The notes below the pieces were generated by a model that saw only the letters and a list, made by a program, of their open reading frames with translations, had not been told where the DNA came from and did not search any database. A DNA stretch of 9,678 nucleotides from an uncultured Mycoplasmatota bacterium (GTDB lineage Bacteria; Bacillota_I; Bacilli_A; RF39; UBA660): contig USBW01000013.1 in the NCBI GenBank assembly GCA_900553045.1, positions 1-9,678 of the forward strand. Direction: 5' to 3'. Positions 1-6,708 of this stretch are shown here, in pieces. Position numbers and translations under genes: made by a program. Positions within the stretch are counted from its first letter, which is position 1, and the number at the start of each line of letters is the position of its first letter.

Positions 1-347
1 TTGAAAAAGAAGACTTTTTGACTACTGCTGATCCATATGTACTGAAATTCTTAGCTCATCCAGAATTTACTAATTATCGCAATGCTCAAATCTTGAAGGA
101 ATATGAATTTATCTTTGAAGAAGAAGAGATCCTTCATGGAATAATTGACTTAATGTTTGTTTATCCTTCTTATATTCAGCTTATTGATTATAAATTAAAA
201 AATATTTCTGATGCAGCATATTTAAAACAATTATTAGGTTATCAATCCTATATTGAGAAAATTACCAAGAAGAAGGTCGAGTTATATTTGTACTCTATTA
301 TTGATGATAAATTGGTGAGTGTTACTAAAGATCTTTCTTTGGTTTAA
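1..347 (+). CDS. addA: AddA-like helicase-nuclease, C-terminal nuclease end (5' truncated by window)
   Basis: This is the 3' end of a gene whose frame is open from base 3, so it starts outside the window; a TTG at 18 is only an internal codon. The visible part, about 114 residues, is a RecB-type PD-(D/E)XK nuclease fold. Numbering from the TTG codon, E30 lies in a KEYEF segment, GIID ends at D44, and DYK (57-59) supplies the catalytic Asp and Lys. Q71 and Y75 follow in the helix QLLGY, the usual QxxxY motif. This order matches the C-terminus of AddA, the UvrD-like helicase-nuclease that processes double-strand breaks with AddB for RecA-dependent repair in Bacillota. No helicase motif can be seen here, so another exonuclease of this fold is possible. 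The gene ends with TAA at 345-347. No convincing terminator follows before the next promoter. Confidence 0.7.
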   Translation, partial: EKEDFLTTADPYVLKFLAHPEFTNYRNAQILKEYEFIFEEEEILHGIIDLMFVYPSYIQLIDYKLKNISDAAYLKQLLGYQSYIEKITKKKVELYLYSIIDDKLVSVTKDLSLV

Positions 348-383
348 TGTTTTAAATTGTCTTTTTAAATCCTTGTAAAGTAA

Positions 384-412
384 TTGAAATGCCTAATTAG
401 ATAGTCTATAAT
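384..412 (+). promoter_or_regulatory. Sigma-A-type promoter for DUF975-phosphoketolase unit
   Basis: TTGAAA at 384-389 and a perfect TATAAT at 407-412 are separated by 17 bases, the optimal spacing. Transcription should start near 418-420, giving a leader of about 18 bases that carries the GGAG at 425-428 before the ATG at 437. This is the best promoter match between the end of the addA-like gene and the DUF975 gene. Confidence 0.75.
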
Positions 413-436
413 AATATTAGAATTGGAGATGCTAGT

Positions 437-1243
437 ATGTGGTCGTTTAAAGATTTAAAATCTCAAGCTAAAGTAAAATTAAAAAAGAATTACTGGTTAT
501 ATCTAACTATCTGTTTTCTTTTAGCAGTTTTTGCTTTTAGATACGTTACTACTAATTTTGCTTTTAATTTAGATGGAAGTCTTAAGATTTTTGATGTTTT
601 TTCTAATTTAACAGCTATTGAAAGTGGAGAATTTAAAATTGCGTTAAACGGAATTTTAGATTCTTTGTTACAATCAAATGGTTATATGGTCAAAGTTTTC
701 ATTTCGATCTATGAGTTTTTCAAGAATCATTTAACATTTGGTTTCCTTTTAATTTTTGCAGCTTTTTTAGAGTTTCTTTACTATGTTTTTGTGGCCAATC
801 CTCTTTCGGTTGGCGGTAAAAAAGTTTTTATTGAAGATGCTTTAAATAAAGATAGCGATGTTAAACCTACTAGTTATGGTTATATTTGGTACGGATTTAA
901 AAATGGTAATTATTCAGCTGTAGTTAAGACGATGTTCTTCTATAATCTTTATTTATCTTTATGGTTTTTTACTGTTATTGGTTACTTTATTAAAATTTAT
1001 GAATATCGTATGGTACCATATATTCTAGCAACTTCTCCCAACCTTTCTAGAAAGGAAGTTTTTGCTAAATCAAAAGCGATGATGCAGGGCAATAAATGGC
1101 GTACGTTCCTCTTAGACCTTTCTTTTATTGGTTGGAATTTGTTGGGAGTTTTAACTTTAGGATTACTTAATATCTTCTTTGTCAATCCTTATTTTGAAGC
1201 TACTAATGCTGAGCTTTATAAAACTTTAAAAGGGGTGAATTAA
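437..1243 (+). CDS. DUF975 family integral membrane protein
   Basis: A 268-residue polytopic membrane protein. It begins with the short basic amphipathic segment typical of DUF975 ([17 protein letters not shown], residues 4-20). Hydrophobic spans follow at about 18-35, 101-120, 160-184 and 222-248, with a polar loop of some 60 residues between the first two. Family-like signatures are NPL followed by a glycine pair (121-127), a second basic helix rich in K and S (205-221), LDLSFIGW (226-233), and a terminal PYxxxTxAExY (251-261). The function of DUF975 is unknown, and I assign none. The start is fixed by GGAG at 425-428, eight bases before ATG, just downstream of a strong promoter. The phosphoketolase gene begins two bases after the stop, and its ribosome binding site lies inside the last codons here, so the two are co-transcribed and probably translationally coupled. 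Family assignment is by pattern, fairly sure. Confidence 0.8.
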   Translation: MWSFKDLKSQAKVKLKKNYWLYLTICFLLAVFAFRYVTTNFAFNLDGSLKIFDVFSNLTAIESGEFKIALNGILDSLLQSNGYMVKVFISIYEFFKNHLTFGFLLIFAAFLEFLYYVFVANPLSVGGKKVFIEDALNKDSDVKPTSYGYIWYGFKNGNYSAVVKTMFFYNLYLSLWFFTVIGYFIKIYEYRMVPYILATSPNLSRKEVFAKSKAMMQGNKWRTFLLDLSFIGWNLLGVLTLGLLNIFFVNPYFEATNAELYKTLKGVN

Positions 1244-1245
1244 TT

Positions 1246-3558
1246 ATGCGTGTTAGTGATGATACTATTAAAAAAATGAATGAGTACTTTATGGCTTTAA
1301 ATTATTTGTCTGTTGGACAGTTGTATCTATTAGATAATCCTTTATTAAAAAGGCCTTTAGAACCTAGTGATATTAAGAAAAAAATCATTGGACACTGGGG
1401 GACAGCTCCTGGGCAAAATTTTATTTATCTGCATCTTAATCGAATTATTAAACAGTATAATCTTAATATGATTTATATTGCAGGTCCTGGTCATGGAGGG
1501 CAGTTTTTCTTAAGTAATGCTTATCTTGAAGGAACTTATTCTTCAGTTTATAAAGAGATAACTCAAGATGAGGAAGGTCTAAAAAAATTGATGCGTCAGT
1601 TTAGTTTTCCTAAGGGTGTTTCTAGTCATGTTGCTCCTGATGTGCCTGGTTCTATCAATGAAGGTGGAGAATTGGGCTATAGTTTGGCTCATGCCTTTGG
1701 GGCAGCTTTTGATAATAAAGATTTAATTGTTGCTTGTGTGATCGGAGATGGCGAGGCTGAAACTGGACCACTTGCGGCATCTTGGCACTGTAATAAATTG
1801 CTTAATCCTTCAAAAGATGGAACTGTGTTACCAATTTTACATTTAAATGGTTATAAAATAGCTAATCCTACCGCTTTCGGAAGAATGTCTAATCAGGAAC
1901 TTATCTCATATTTTAGTTCTTTGGGCTATAAACCATATATTGTAAGTGGCAAAGATTACTCTATTCATCGTTTAATGATTAATACTTTAGATAAGATCGT
2001 TAAAGATATTCAAAAAATAAAGAAAGAAAATTCTAGTAATATTAAATGGCCAATGCTAATTTTAAAAACTCCTAAAGGATGGACAGGCCCAAAAGTAGTT
2101 GAAGGACTAGCAGTTGAAAATAGTTTTAGATCACATCAGATACCACTTACTTTTGCTTCTTTTGCGAAGGATGCTCCTCTTTTAGAAAAATGGTTAAGAA
2201 GTTATCATCCTGAGCTTATTTTTGATGAAAATGGACGTTTACGTAGCGACTTAAAAGAGCTAGCGCCTTCAGGAGATGCTAGAATGAGTGCTAATCCTAT
2301 AGCTAACGGTGGGTTGCTTTTAAAAGATTTAAATTTACCTGATTTTCGTAATTATGCTGTTACTTTTGAAAAGCCTGGAACAATTAAAAAAGAAGATATG
2401 CGTGTTTTGGGTACTTTTATAAGGGACATAATTAAAAATAATCCAGATAATTATAAAGTGTTTGGCCCTGATGAAGCTTTATCTAACCGTCTTAACGCTG
2501 TCTTTGAAGTAACAGGTAGAAAATGGAATGGTAAAACTTTCAAAAGTGACGAATTTCTTTCACCAACTGGTCAGGTAGTAGACTCTCTTTTATCAGAGCA
2601 TATCTGCGAAGGCCTTTTAGAAGGTTATTTATTGACTGGGCGTCATGGTTTTTTCCATACTTATGAGGCTTTTGTTCGTATTGTTGATTCGATGGCTAGC
2701 CAACATGCTAAATGGTTAAAAGTTGCTAAAGAAGTGCCTTGGCGTAAACCTATTTCTTCTTTAAACTACATACTTACATCTCATATTTGGCAACAAGATC
2801 ACAACGGCTATACTCATCAAGATCCTGGTTTTTTAAATCATTTAGTAACCAAAAAAGCTGACATTGTCAGAATCTATTTACCATTTGATGCTAATACTTT
2901 ATTATCTTGTTATGATCATGTTGCTAGAACTAAAAATTATATAAATGTTATTGTAGCTTCCAAACATCCTAGTTTACAGTGGCTTAATATGGAAGAGGCC
3001 ACCAAACATTGTGCTAAAGGAATTGGCATATTAGAATTTGCATCTTCCAAGGGTAATCCTGACGTCGTTTTAGGTTGTTGTGGTGATACTCCAACTTTAG
3101 AAGTTTTAGCTGCTACTAAAATTCTTAAACAGTTTTTACCAAAGTTAAAAGTACGAGTTGTCAATGTTGTTGACTTGATGCGTCTTCAGACAGATTTAGA
3201 GCATCCTCATGGCTTGACTCAAAAAGAATATAACAGTCTTTTCACAACATCTAAACCGATAATCTTTGCTTTTCATGGTTATCCTAATTTAATCCATCAG
3301 TTAACTTATAAGCGTGAGAATAAAAATTTACATGTTCATGGTTACTTAGAAGAAGGTACTATTACAACACCTTTTGATATGCGTGTTCAAAATAAAATTG
3401 ATCGTTATCATCTAGTGCTTGATGTTTTAAAATATATTAAACCTTCTTGCCCTTCTTTAGAAGAGTACTGTCATCAGATGTTAGAAAAACATGAGCAATA
3501 TATCCAAGAACATGGTATTGATATGGAAGAGGTTAGGGATTTCACCTGGACTGATTAA
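1246..3558 (+). CDS. xfp: Xylulose-5-phosphate/fructose-6-phosphate phosphoketolase
   Basis: A complete 770-residue thiamine-diphosphate enzyme, slightly short for a family of about 780-830. It cleaves xylulose 5-phosphate, and often fructose 6-phosphate, with inorganic phosphate to acetyl phosphate plus glyceraldehyde 3-phosphate or erythrose 4-phosphate in the cytoplasm. Motifs run in family order: GHWGTAPG (49-56), GPGHGG (80-85), SHV with H128, [13 protein letters not shown] (134-146), the cofactor-binding GDGEAETGP (167-175), LNGYKI (200-205), SNRL (413-416), SEH with the catalytic-type E451, YLLTGRHG (461-468), Y473, PWRKPISS (498-505), and [12 protein letters not shown] (517-528). The C-terminal domain follows from about 565. 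By alignment from memory to the Bifidobacterium enzyme, the substrate-phosphate Arg before PWR reads as Lys (K495), with one residue fewer. Sequence alone does not tell single from dual substrate use. The ribosome binding site is AAAGGGGTG (1229-1237), inside the end of the DUF975 gene. A terminator follows at once. Confidence 0.97.
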   Translation: MRVSDDTIKKMNEYFMALNYLSVGQLYLLDNPLLKRPLEPSDIKKKIIGHWGTAPGQNFIYLHLNRIIKQYNLNMIYIAGPGHGGQFFLSNAYLEGTYSSVYKEITQDEEGLKKLMRQFSFPKGVSSHVAPDVPGSINEGGELGYSLAHAFGAAFDNKDLIVACVIGDGEAETGPLAASWHCNKLLNPSKDGTVLPILHLNGYKIANPTAFGRMSNQELISYFSSLGYKPYIVSGKDYSIHRLMINTLDKIVKDIQKIKKENSSNIKWPMLILKTPKGWTGPKVVEGLAVENSFRSHQIPLTFASFAKDAPLLEKWLRSYHPELIFDENGRLRSDLKELAPSGDARMSANPIANGGLLLKDLNLPDFRNYAVTFEKPGTIKKEDMRVLGTFIRDIIKNNPDNYKVFGPDEALSNRLNAVFEVTGRKWNGKTFKSDEFLSPTGQVVDSLLSEHICEGLLEGYLLTGRHGFFHTYEAFVRIVDSMASQHAKWLKVAKEVPWRKPISSLNYILTSHIWQQDHNGYTHQDPGFLNHLVTKKADIVRIYLPFDANTLLSCYDHVARTKNYINVIVASKHPSLQWLNMEEATKHCAKGIGILEFASSKGNPDVVLGCCGDTPTLEVLAATKILKQFLPKLKVRVVNVVDLMRLQTDLEHPHGLTQKEYNSLFTTSKPIIFAFHGYPNLIHQLTYKRENKNLHVHGYLEEGTITTPFDMRVQNKIDRYHLVLDVLKYIKPSCPSLEEYCHQMLEKHEQYIQEHGIDMEEVRDFTWTD

Positions 3559-3582
3559 AGGACTTGATGTCCTTTTTTGTTT
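3557..3582 (+). terminator. Rho-independent terminator after phosphoketolase
   Basis: AAAGGAC (3557-3563) pairs perfectly with GTCCTTT (3569-3575) across a TTGAT loop. The T-run goes on through 3578 and then GTTT. The stem begins within the stop codon TAA (3556-3558). Confidence 0.85.
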
Positions 3583-3599
3583 AAAAAAAATTATGATAA

Positions 3600-3628
3600 T
3601 TGACGAATAATTGTTCTGATGATATGAT
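3600..3628 (+). promoter_or_regulatory. Promoter for mscS-like gene, with direct repeats over the -35
   Basis: TTGACG (3600-3605) and TATGAT (3623-3628) are 17 bases apart. Start of transcription is expected near 3634-3636, giving an AT-only-rich leader of about 50 bases before ATG 3684. The 7-mer ATAATTG occurs at 3596-3602 and again at 3607-3613, a period of 11 bases (one helical turn) overlapping the -35 box. Confidence 0.65.
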
Positions 3629-3683
3629 GAAAATAGATATTTTAAATTAAAATTTAATTAAATAAAAAAGATGGAGGAAGTAT

Positions 3684-4487
3684 ATGAATGAAACTTTACA
3701 GAGTATTTTAGATAATATTGTTCATTGGGGATTAGAGTTACTATGGGCGATAATCTTTTTGTTCATTGCTCTAAAAATAGTAAAAATGGTTACTAAATCA
3801 TTAAAAAATGGTCGTTGGTTAGCAAGATTAGATCCTGGTGTTAAAAGCTTTATTATAAGTTTTATCACTATTGCTTTAAAACTTTTAGTTTTTGTCTCAA
3901 CCTTAGGTATCTTAGGCCTACCAATGACATCAGTTATCACTTTAGTAGGTTCAATTGGTGTAGCCATTGGTCTTGCATTACAAGGTGGATTAAGTAACCT
4001 TGCCGGTGGGGTAATGATTCTAATTTTTAAACCATTTAAAGTAGGAGATTACATTTCTTCTTTAACTTATTCAGGTACAGTTGAAGCAATTACTCTTTTT
4101 TATACAACCCTTATAACTAGCAATAATGAAAAAGTAATGTTACCAAATGGTAACTTATCTAACTCTGAAATTGTTAATTATTCAGCTTTACCAAAAAGAC
4201 GTTTGGACTTACAGATCAATGTTAGTTCTGCTACTAAAGCTAGTAAAGTAAAAGAAATTATCGAAGATATTCTTTCAAGGCAAGAAGAAATTTTAAAAGA
4301 TGATGAAATATTTGTTCATATCATTGACTATGCTACTGATTCAATTGTTTTTGGAATTAGAGTTTGGGCTCTTCAAGATGACTTAGGTAACTTAAAATAT
4401 AAAATTCTAGAAGAAATAAAAGAAGAGTTTGATAAAAATAAAATTAAAATGCTTTATAATAAGATTGATGTTAATGTTTTAAAATAA
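3684..4487 (+). CDS. mscS: Small-conductance mechanosensitive channel, MscS family
   Basis: A 267-residue protein, close to the 286 of Escherichia coli MscS, with the same plan. TM1 lies at about 17-36, TM2 at 56-78, and the glycine/alanine-rich pore helix TM3 at about 84-118. The TM3 hallmark GLALQGGLSNLAGGV (96-110) is followed by FKPFKVGDYI (115-124) and GTVEAI (131-136), the start of the beta domain. LPNG (153-156) and NYS (165-167) are the usual central motifs. A cytoplasmic alpha/beta domain covers about 172-255. Such channels open under membrane tension and release solutes on hypo-osmotic shock. The C-terminal motif, commonly IxFPYPQxDV, reads IKMLYNKIDV here (254-263), so the cage-closing strand may differ. 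The start has GGAGG at 3673-3677, six bases ahead of ATG. The gene is transcribed alone and ends at a terminator shared with the opposing operon. Confidence 0.95.
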   Translation: MNETLQSILDNIVHWGLELLWAIIFLFIALKIVKMVTKSLKNGRWLARLDPGVKSFIISFITIALKLLVFVSTLGILGLPMTSVITLVGSIGVAIGLALQGGLSNLAGGVMILIFKPFKVGDYISSLTYSGTVEAITLFYTTLITSNNEKVMLPNGNLSNSEIVNYSALPKRRLDLQINVSSATKASKVKEIIEDILSRQEEILKDDEIFVHIIDYATDSIVFGIRVWALQDDLGNLKYKILEEIKEEFDKNKIKMLYNKIDVNVLK

Positions 4488-4515
4488 AAGAGCCAGGATA
4501 CTTTCCTAGCTCTTT
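4487..4515. terminator. Shared hairpin terminator between convergent genes
   Basis: AAAGAGCCAGG (4487-4497) pairs with CCTAGCTCTTT (4505-4515) around a 7-base loop, with one C/A mismatch in an 11-step stem. The left arm begins in the stop codon of the channel gene. The right arm covers the first bases of the stop codon of the minus-strand glycosyltransferase (4514-4516). T-runs are interrupted on both sides, so termination may be moderate either way. Confidence 0.7.
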
Positions 4516-5761
4516 AAACTATTTCTTTATTGTGATGTTCGATCTTTTGCCAACTTACCTCTTTACTAGTTAGTGCTTTAAGAAAGCAAGGAATGTAAGT
4601 TATTAGAAAGATGGGATGGAAGAATAAGACTTTAAAACGCATTTTTTTATTAATGTTTAGTTTTTTCTTTTCTTTTTGCAAAATATAGAAAGTAAATAAG
4701 ACTAAAATTAAGTAAATGATGATAATGAAACTTATAAAATAAATAAGATAGTGTAGGTAGATATTACTTTCATTAATGAAGTAATATATGGCGAAAGAAA
4801 GGTTATTAATAAGTAGGCCTGCTATGCCAATAATAATTAATAAGAATTGGAAGATTCCTAATTTTTCACTTAGAACTGAGCCGTAGTTTTTACAATTGTT
4901 AAGTTTTTTCTTTCTTATTAGAGGAATATATTTTTTTCTAGCCTCTAAATAACCCTTTATCCAGCGAATACGCTGTGTTTTTGACTGTTTATAGGTAATT
5001 GGCTGTTCATCATAAAACATGGCTTTATCGTTATAAAAAGTACACATTTCATTAACAATGCTGTATAACGTTAATTCATAATCTTCAGTTAAGCTATGAA
5101 AAGGAAAACCATGCCATTTTTTGACTATTTCTTGAGTGACGAAAAAACCTGTGCCACTGACAACTACATTGCCATTACACTCGTTTTTACTTTTATTAAT
5201 AAATTCATTCATCACTGAAAAAGTTAGGCTTGAAGCTGCACTTATTATGCTTTCATTACCATTTTTACAATTGCGGTAACTGATAACTAAATCATATCCT
5301 TCTTGATAGGAAACTAACATATTTTCAAAATAATGATCGTCTAAAATATTGTCTGCATCGAAAATAAAGTATAGATCATACTCTTTTCCTTTTTTCTTCA
5401 AATATTTAAAACATTCATCTAAAGCATAACCTTTTCTTTGCTTAGTTAAGTCTTCTCTTACAAAGATACTTCCTTGATACTTTTTAGTTATTGCTACTGT
5501 TTTATCATTTAGATCTTCTACTATGACAAAGACATCTTCCATATTGACATTCTGTTTTTTGATACTTTTTAATAATCCTTCGATTACTTTAGATTCATCT
5601 CGTGCTGGTATTAAAATAGCGAATTTAGGCTCTTTTTTATCACGTCTTTTAGGTTTGTTGTCATTATCTCTGCTTTTAATTAAACAGATGATCTCAATAA
5701 ATAGACCAATTATTAAAATAATAATGAAAATAAAATTATTAATATTTGCTATATCAAACAT
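4514..5761 (-). CDS. Membrane-bound family 2 glycosyltransferase
   Basis: A 415-residue enzyme of the GT2 fold, with the architecture of bacterial processive synthases. One N-terminal helix (about 8-28) precedes the cytoplasmic catalytic domain (about 46-280), and three hydrophobic segments follow (about 303-322, 335-361, 377-394). Motifs: PARDE (52-56) for nucleotide binding, ED near 82-83, KGYAL (110-114), the metal-binding DADN (135-138), GTGFF (203-207), TEDYEL with the catalytic-base Asp (225-230), and QRIRW (263-267), the QxxRW acceptor motif. DxD, TED and QxxRW together mean it is likely active, using a nucleotide sugar on the inner membrane face. Product and sugar cannot be read from sequence: a polysaccharide such as a hexosamine polymer, or a glycolipid, are both possible. 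The start is set by AGGAGG (5766-5771), four bases before ATG and overlapping the upstream stop codon. It is the second gene of an operon with the CmpB-type protein. Confidence 0.92.
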   Translation of the reverse strand: MFDIANINNFIFIIILIIGLFIEIICLIKSRDNDNKPKRRDKKEPKFAILIPARDESKVIEGLLKSIKKQNVNMEDVFVIVEDLNDKTVAITKKYQGSIFVREDLTKQRKGYALDECFKYLKKKGKEYDLYFIFDADNILDDHYFENMLVSYQEGYDLVISYRNCKNGNESIISAASSLTFSVMNEFINKSKNECNGNVVVSGTGFFVTQEIVKKWHGFPFHSLTEDYELTLYSIVNEMCTFYNDKAMFYDEQPITYKQSKTQRIRWIKGYLEARKKYIPLIRKKKLNNCKNYGSVLSEKLGIFQFLLIIIGIAGLLINNLSFAIYYFINESNIYLHYLIYFISFIIIIYLILVLFTFYILQKEKKKLNINKKMRFKVLFFHPIFLITYIPCFLKALTSKEVSWQKIEHHNKEIV

Positions 5762-5770
5762 AAGTCCTCC

Positions 5771-6610
5771 TTATTTATTACTTGGTACCATATTTGGAAA
5801 ATAGTGGTGTAAAAACTCATCATTATAGTAGTAGTCGTAAAATTCACCGATTGGGGTAAATGGTGGAATACCTTCTCTTCGCAAGGTCTGTCTAAAAAGA
5901 GCAGTCCAAGATACTAACATGTCTATCGATAAGAAAATAACTAAAAAAGTGACGATTTTATTACCTATTTTATACGGTATTTTTTCAATTAAATTAGAAA
6001 TTTTAGGATAGAAATAACAAATATAGATCATACAACATAGACCCCAGAAGAACATATAAGGAATATTTGTTCTACCATTAATATTTAACAACATGTGACT
6101 GTAATCCCAGGATTTTGTTCCGATAAAAGTCTCTTGTAAGAAACTTATTAAATACTCAAAACCTCCACCAATTAAAGCTCCATAGATGAATACTTCCCAT
6201 GGCTTGTATTTTTTTCTTGTAAAAATCCAAGTAAAAAGAACAGCTCCTGCGCCATAAATAGGTGAAAAAGGGCCATAGATTACTCCACGTCGCGACTCCC
6301 AGACGATAGTTCCATAATCGATATAATTTCTGACTAAATATAGTATCTGTTCGTAGTATGTTCCAACCACACAACCGATAACAAAGATCAAAAACAATTT
6401 TTGAAAACAGATTCCTTTAGCAAAAACTTTCTTTTCTTCGCCCTTTTCTTGACTTATTTGTTCAGAATTTTCTATGTTTTCTTTAGTCTTGATTGTTTCT
6501 GTTTTTTTGGCTTTTTTATTATGACTTTTTTTAATTTCTATATTCTTTTCTTTTATCTTCTTATTATCATTTTTTTTATTTAATCTTTTCTTCTTTTTTT
6601 TATACTTCAT
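5771..6610 (-). CDS. CmpB-family (putative ABC-transporter type IV) membrane protein with lysine-rich tail
   Basis: A 279-residue membrane protein. The core from about residue 68 has the pattern of the CmpB family (once DUF1113; 'putative ABC transporter permease'): VGTYYEQI (82-89), WESRRGVIYGPFSPIYGAGA (104-123), GALIGGGFEYLISF (144-157), QETFIG (159-164), WDYS (168-171) and NINGRTNIP (176-184), then a WG pair near 190. About five hydrophobic spans are visible (70-92, 112-130, 138-158, 184-202, 218-240). No ATPase gene is nearby, and the transporter label rests on family naming only; function is unknown. Residues 1-65 form a highly charged tail with 24 lysines, probably cytoplasmic and disordered. 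The start is backed by GGAGGAG (6615-6621), four bases upstream. The gene is followed after 9 bases by the glycosyltransferase, whose ribosome binding site overlaps the stop codon here, so the two are one transcription unit. Confidence 0.85.
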   Translation of the reverse strand: MKYKKKKKRLNKKNDNKKIKEKNIEIKKSHNKKAKKTETIKTKENIENSEQISQEKGEEKKVFAKGICFQKLFLIFVIGCVVGTYYEQILYLVRNYIDYGTIVWESRRGVIYGPFSPIYGAGAVLFTWIFTRKKYKPWEVFIYGALIGGGFEYLISFLQETFIGTKSWDYSHMLLNINGRTNIPYMFFWGLCCMIYICYFYPKISNLIEKIPYKIGNKIVTFLVIFLSIDMLVSWTALFRQTLRREGIPPFTPIGEFYDYYYNDEFLHHYFPNMVPSNK

Positions 6611-6635
6611 TTTACTCCTCCAAGATTATAATTTG

Positions 6636-6644
6636 AGTATATCA
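6636..6644 (-). promoter_or_regulatory. Extended -10 promoter for the cmpB-like/GT2 operon
   Basis: Read on the minus strand, TGATATACT is an extended -10 element (TGn followed by TATACT). There is no good -35 box 16-18 bases upstream. Transcription would start near 6629-6630, leaving about 20 bases before ATG 6610. A second minus-strand TATAAT (6625-6630) is less likely because its start site would fall inside the ribosome binding site. Confidence 0.5.
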
Positions 6645-6681
6645 AAAATACTTATAAAATACTATACTTTTTTAATCTTCG

Positions 6682-6690
6682 TGTTATAAT
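6682..6690 (+). promoter_or_regulatory. Extended -10 promoter for the U32 gene
   Basis: TGTTATAAT is a perfect extended -10 (TG at 6682-6683, TATAAT at 6685-6690) with no recognisable -35. Expected transcription start is about 6696-6698, right at the GAGG (6697-6700) that serves ATG 6709, so the leader would be only about 12 bases. Confidence 0.6.
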
Positions 6691-6708
6691 ACTTCTGAGG
6701 TTTTATGT

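Larger units (their letters stand above)
6611..6708. repeat. Short ATACT repeats in the divergent promoter region
   Basis: The 98-base spacer between the divergent cmpB-like/GT2 and U32 units holds four plus-strand copies of ATACT (6648-6652, 6659-6663, 6664-6668, 6689-6693) and one inverted copy, AGTAT (6636-6640). The first two direct copies are 11 bases apart. The inverted copy lies in the minus-strand -10 and the last direct copy overlaps the plus-strand -10. In sequence this AT-rich part of the enrichment may be chance. Confidence 0.35.

Noticed and set aside
348..383. Possible terminator after the addA-like gene formed by TTTAAA repeats
   Set aside because: The pairing is A-T only and short, with no G-C core and no clean T-run, so it is not a convincing intrinsic terminator.
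2937..3164. Minus-strand open frame of 75 codons inside phosphoketolase
   Set aside because: It lies opposite a highly conserved part of the enzyme, has no ribosome binding site of note, and its protein shows no domain.
5523..5804. Plus-strand open frame of 93 codons opposite the glycosyltransferase
   Set aside because: It is the antisense of the GT2 N-terminus and the gene junction; its hydrophobic look comes from the complement of a lysine- and isoleucine-rich coding region.
6401..6583. Plus-strand open frame very rich in Phe and Leu, like a small membrane peptide
   Set aside because: It is the exact antisense of the lysine-rich tail; AAA/AAG codons read backwards give TTT/CTT. No promoter or ribosome binding site serves it.
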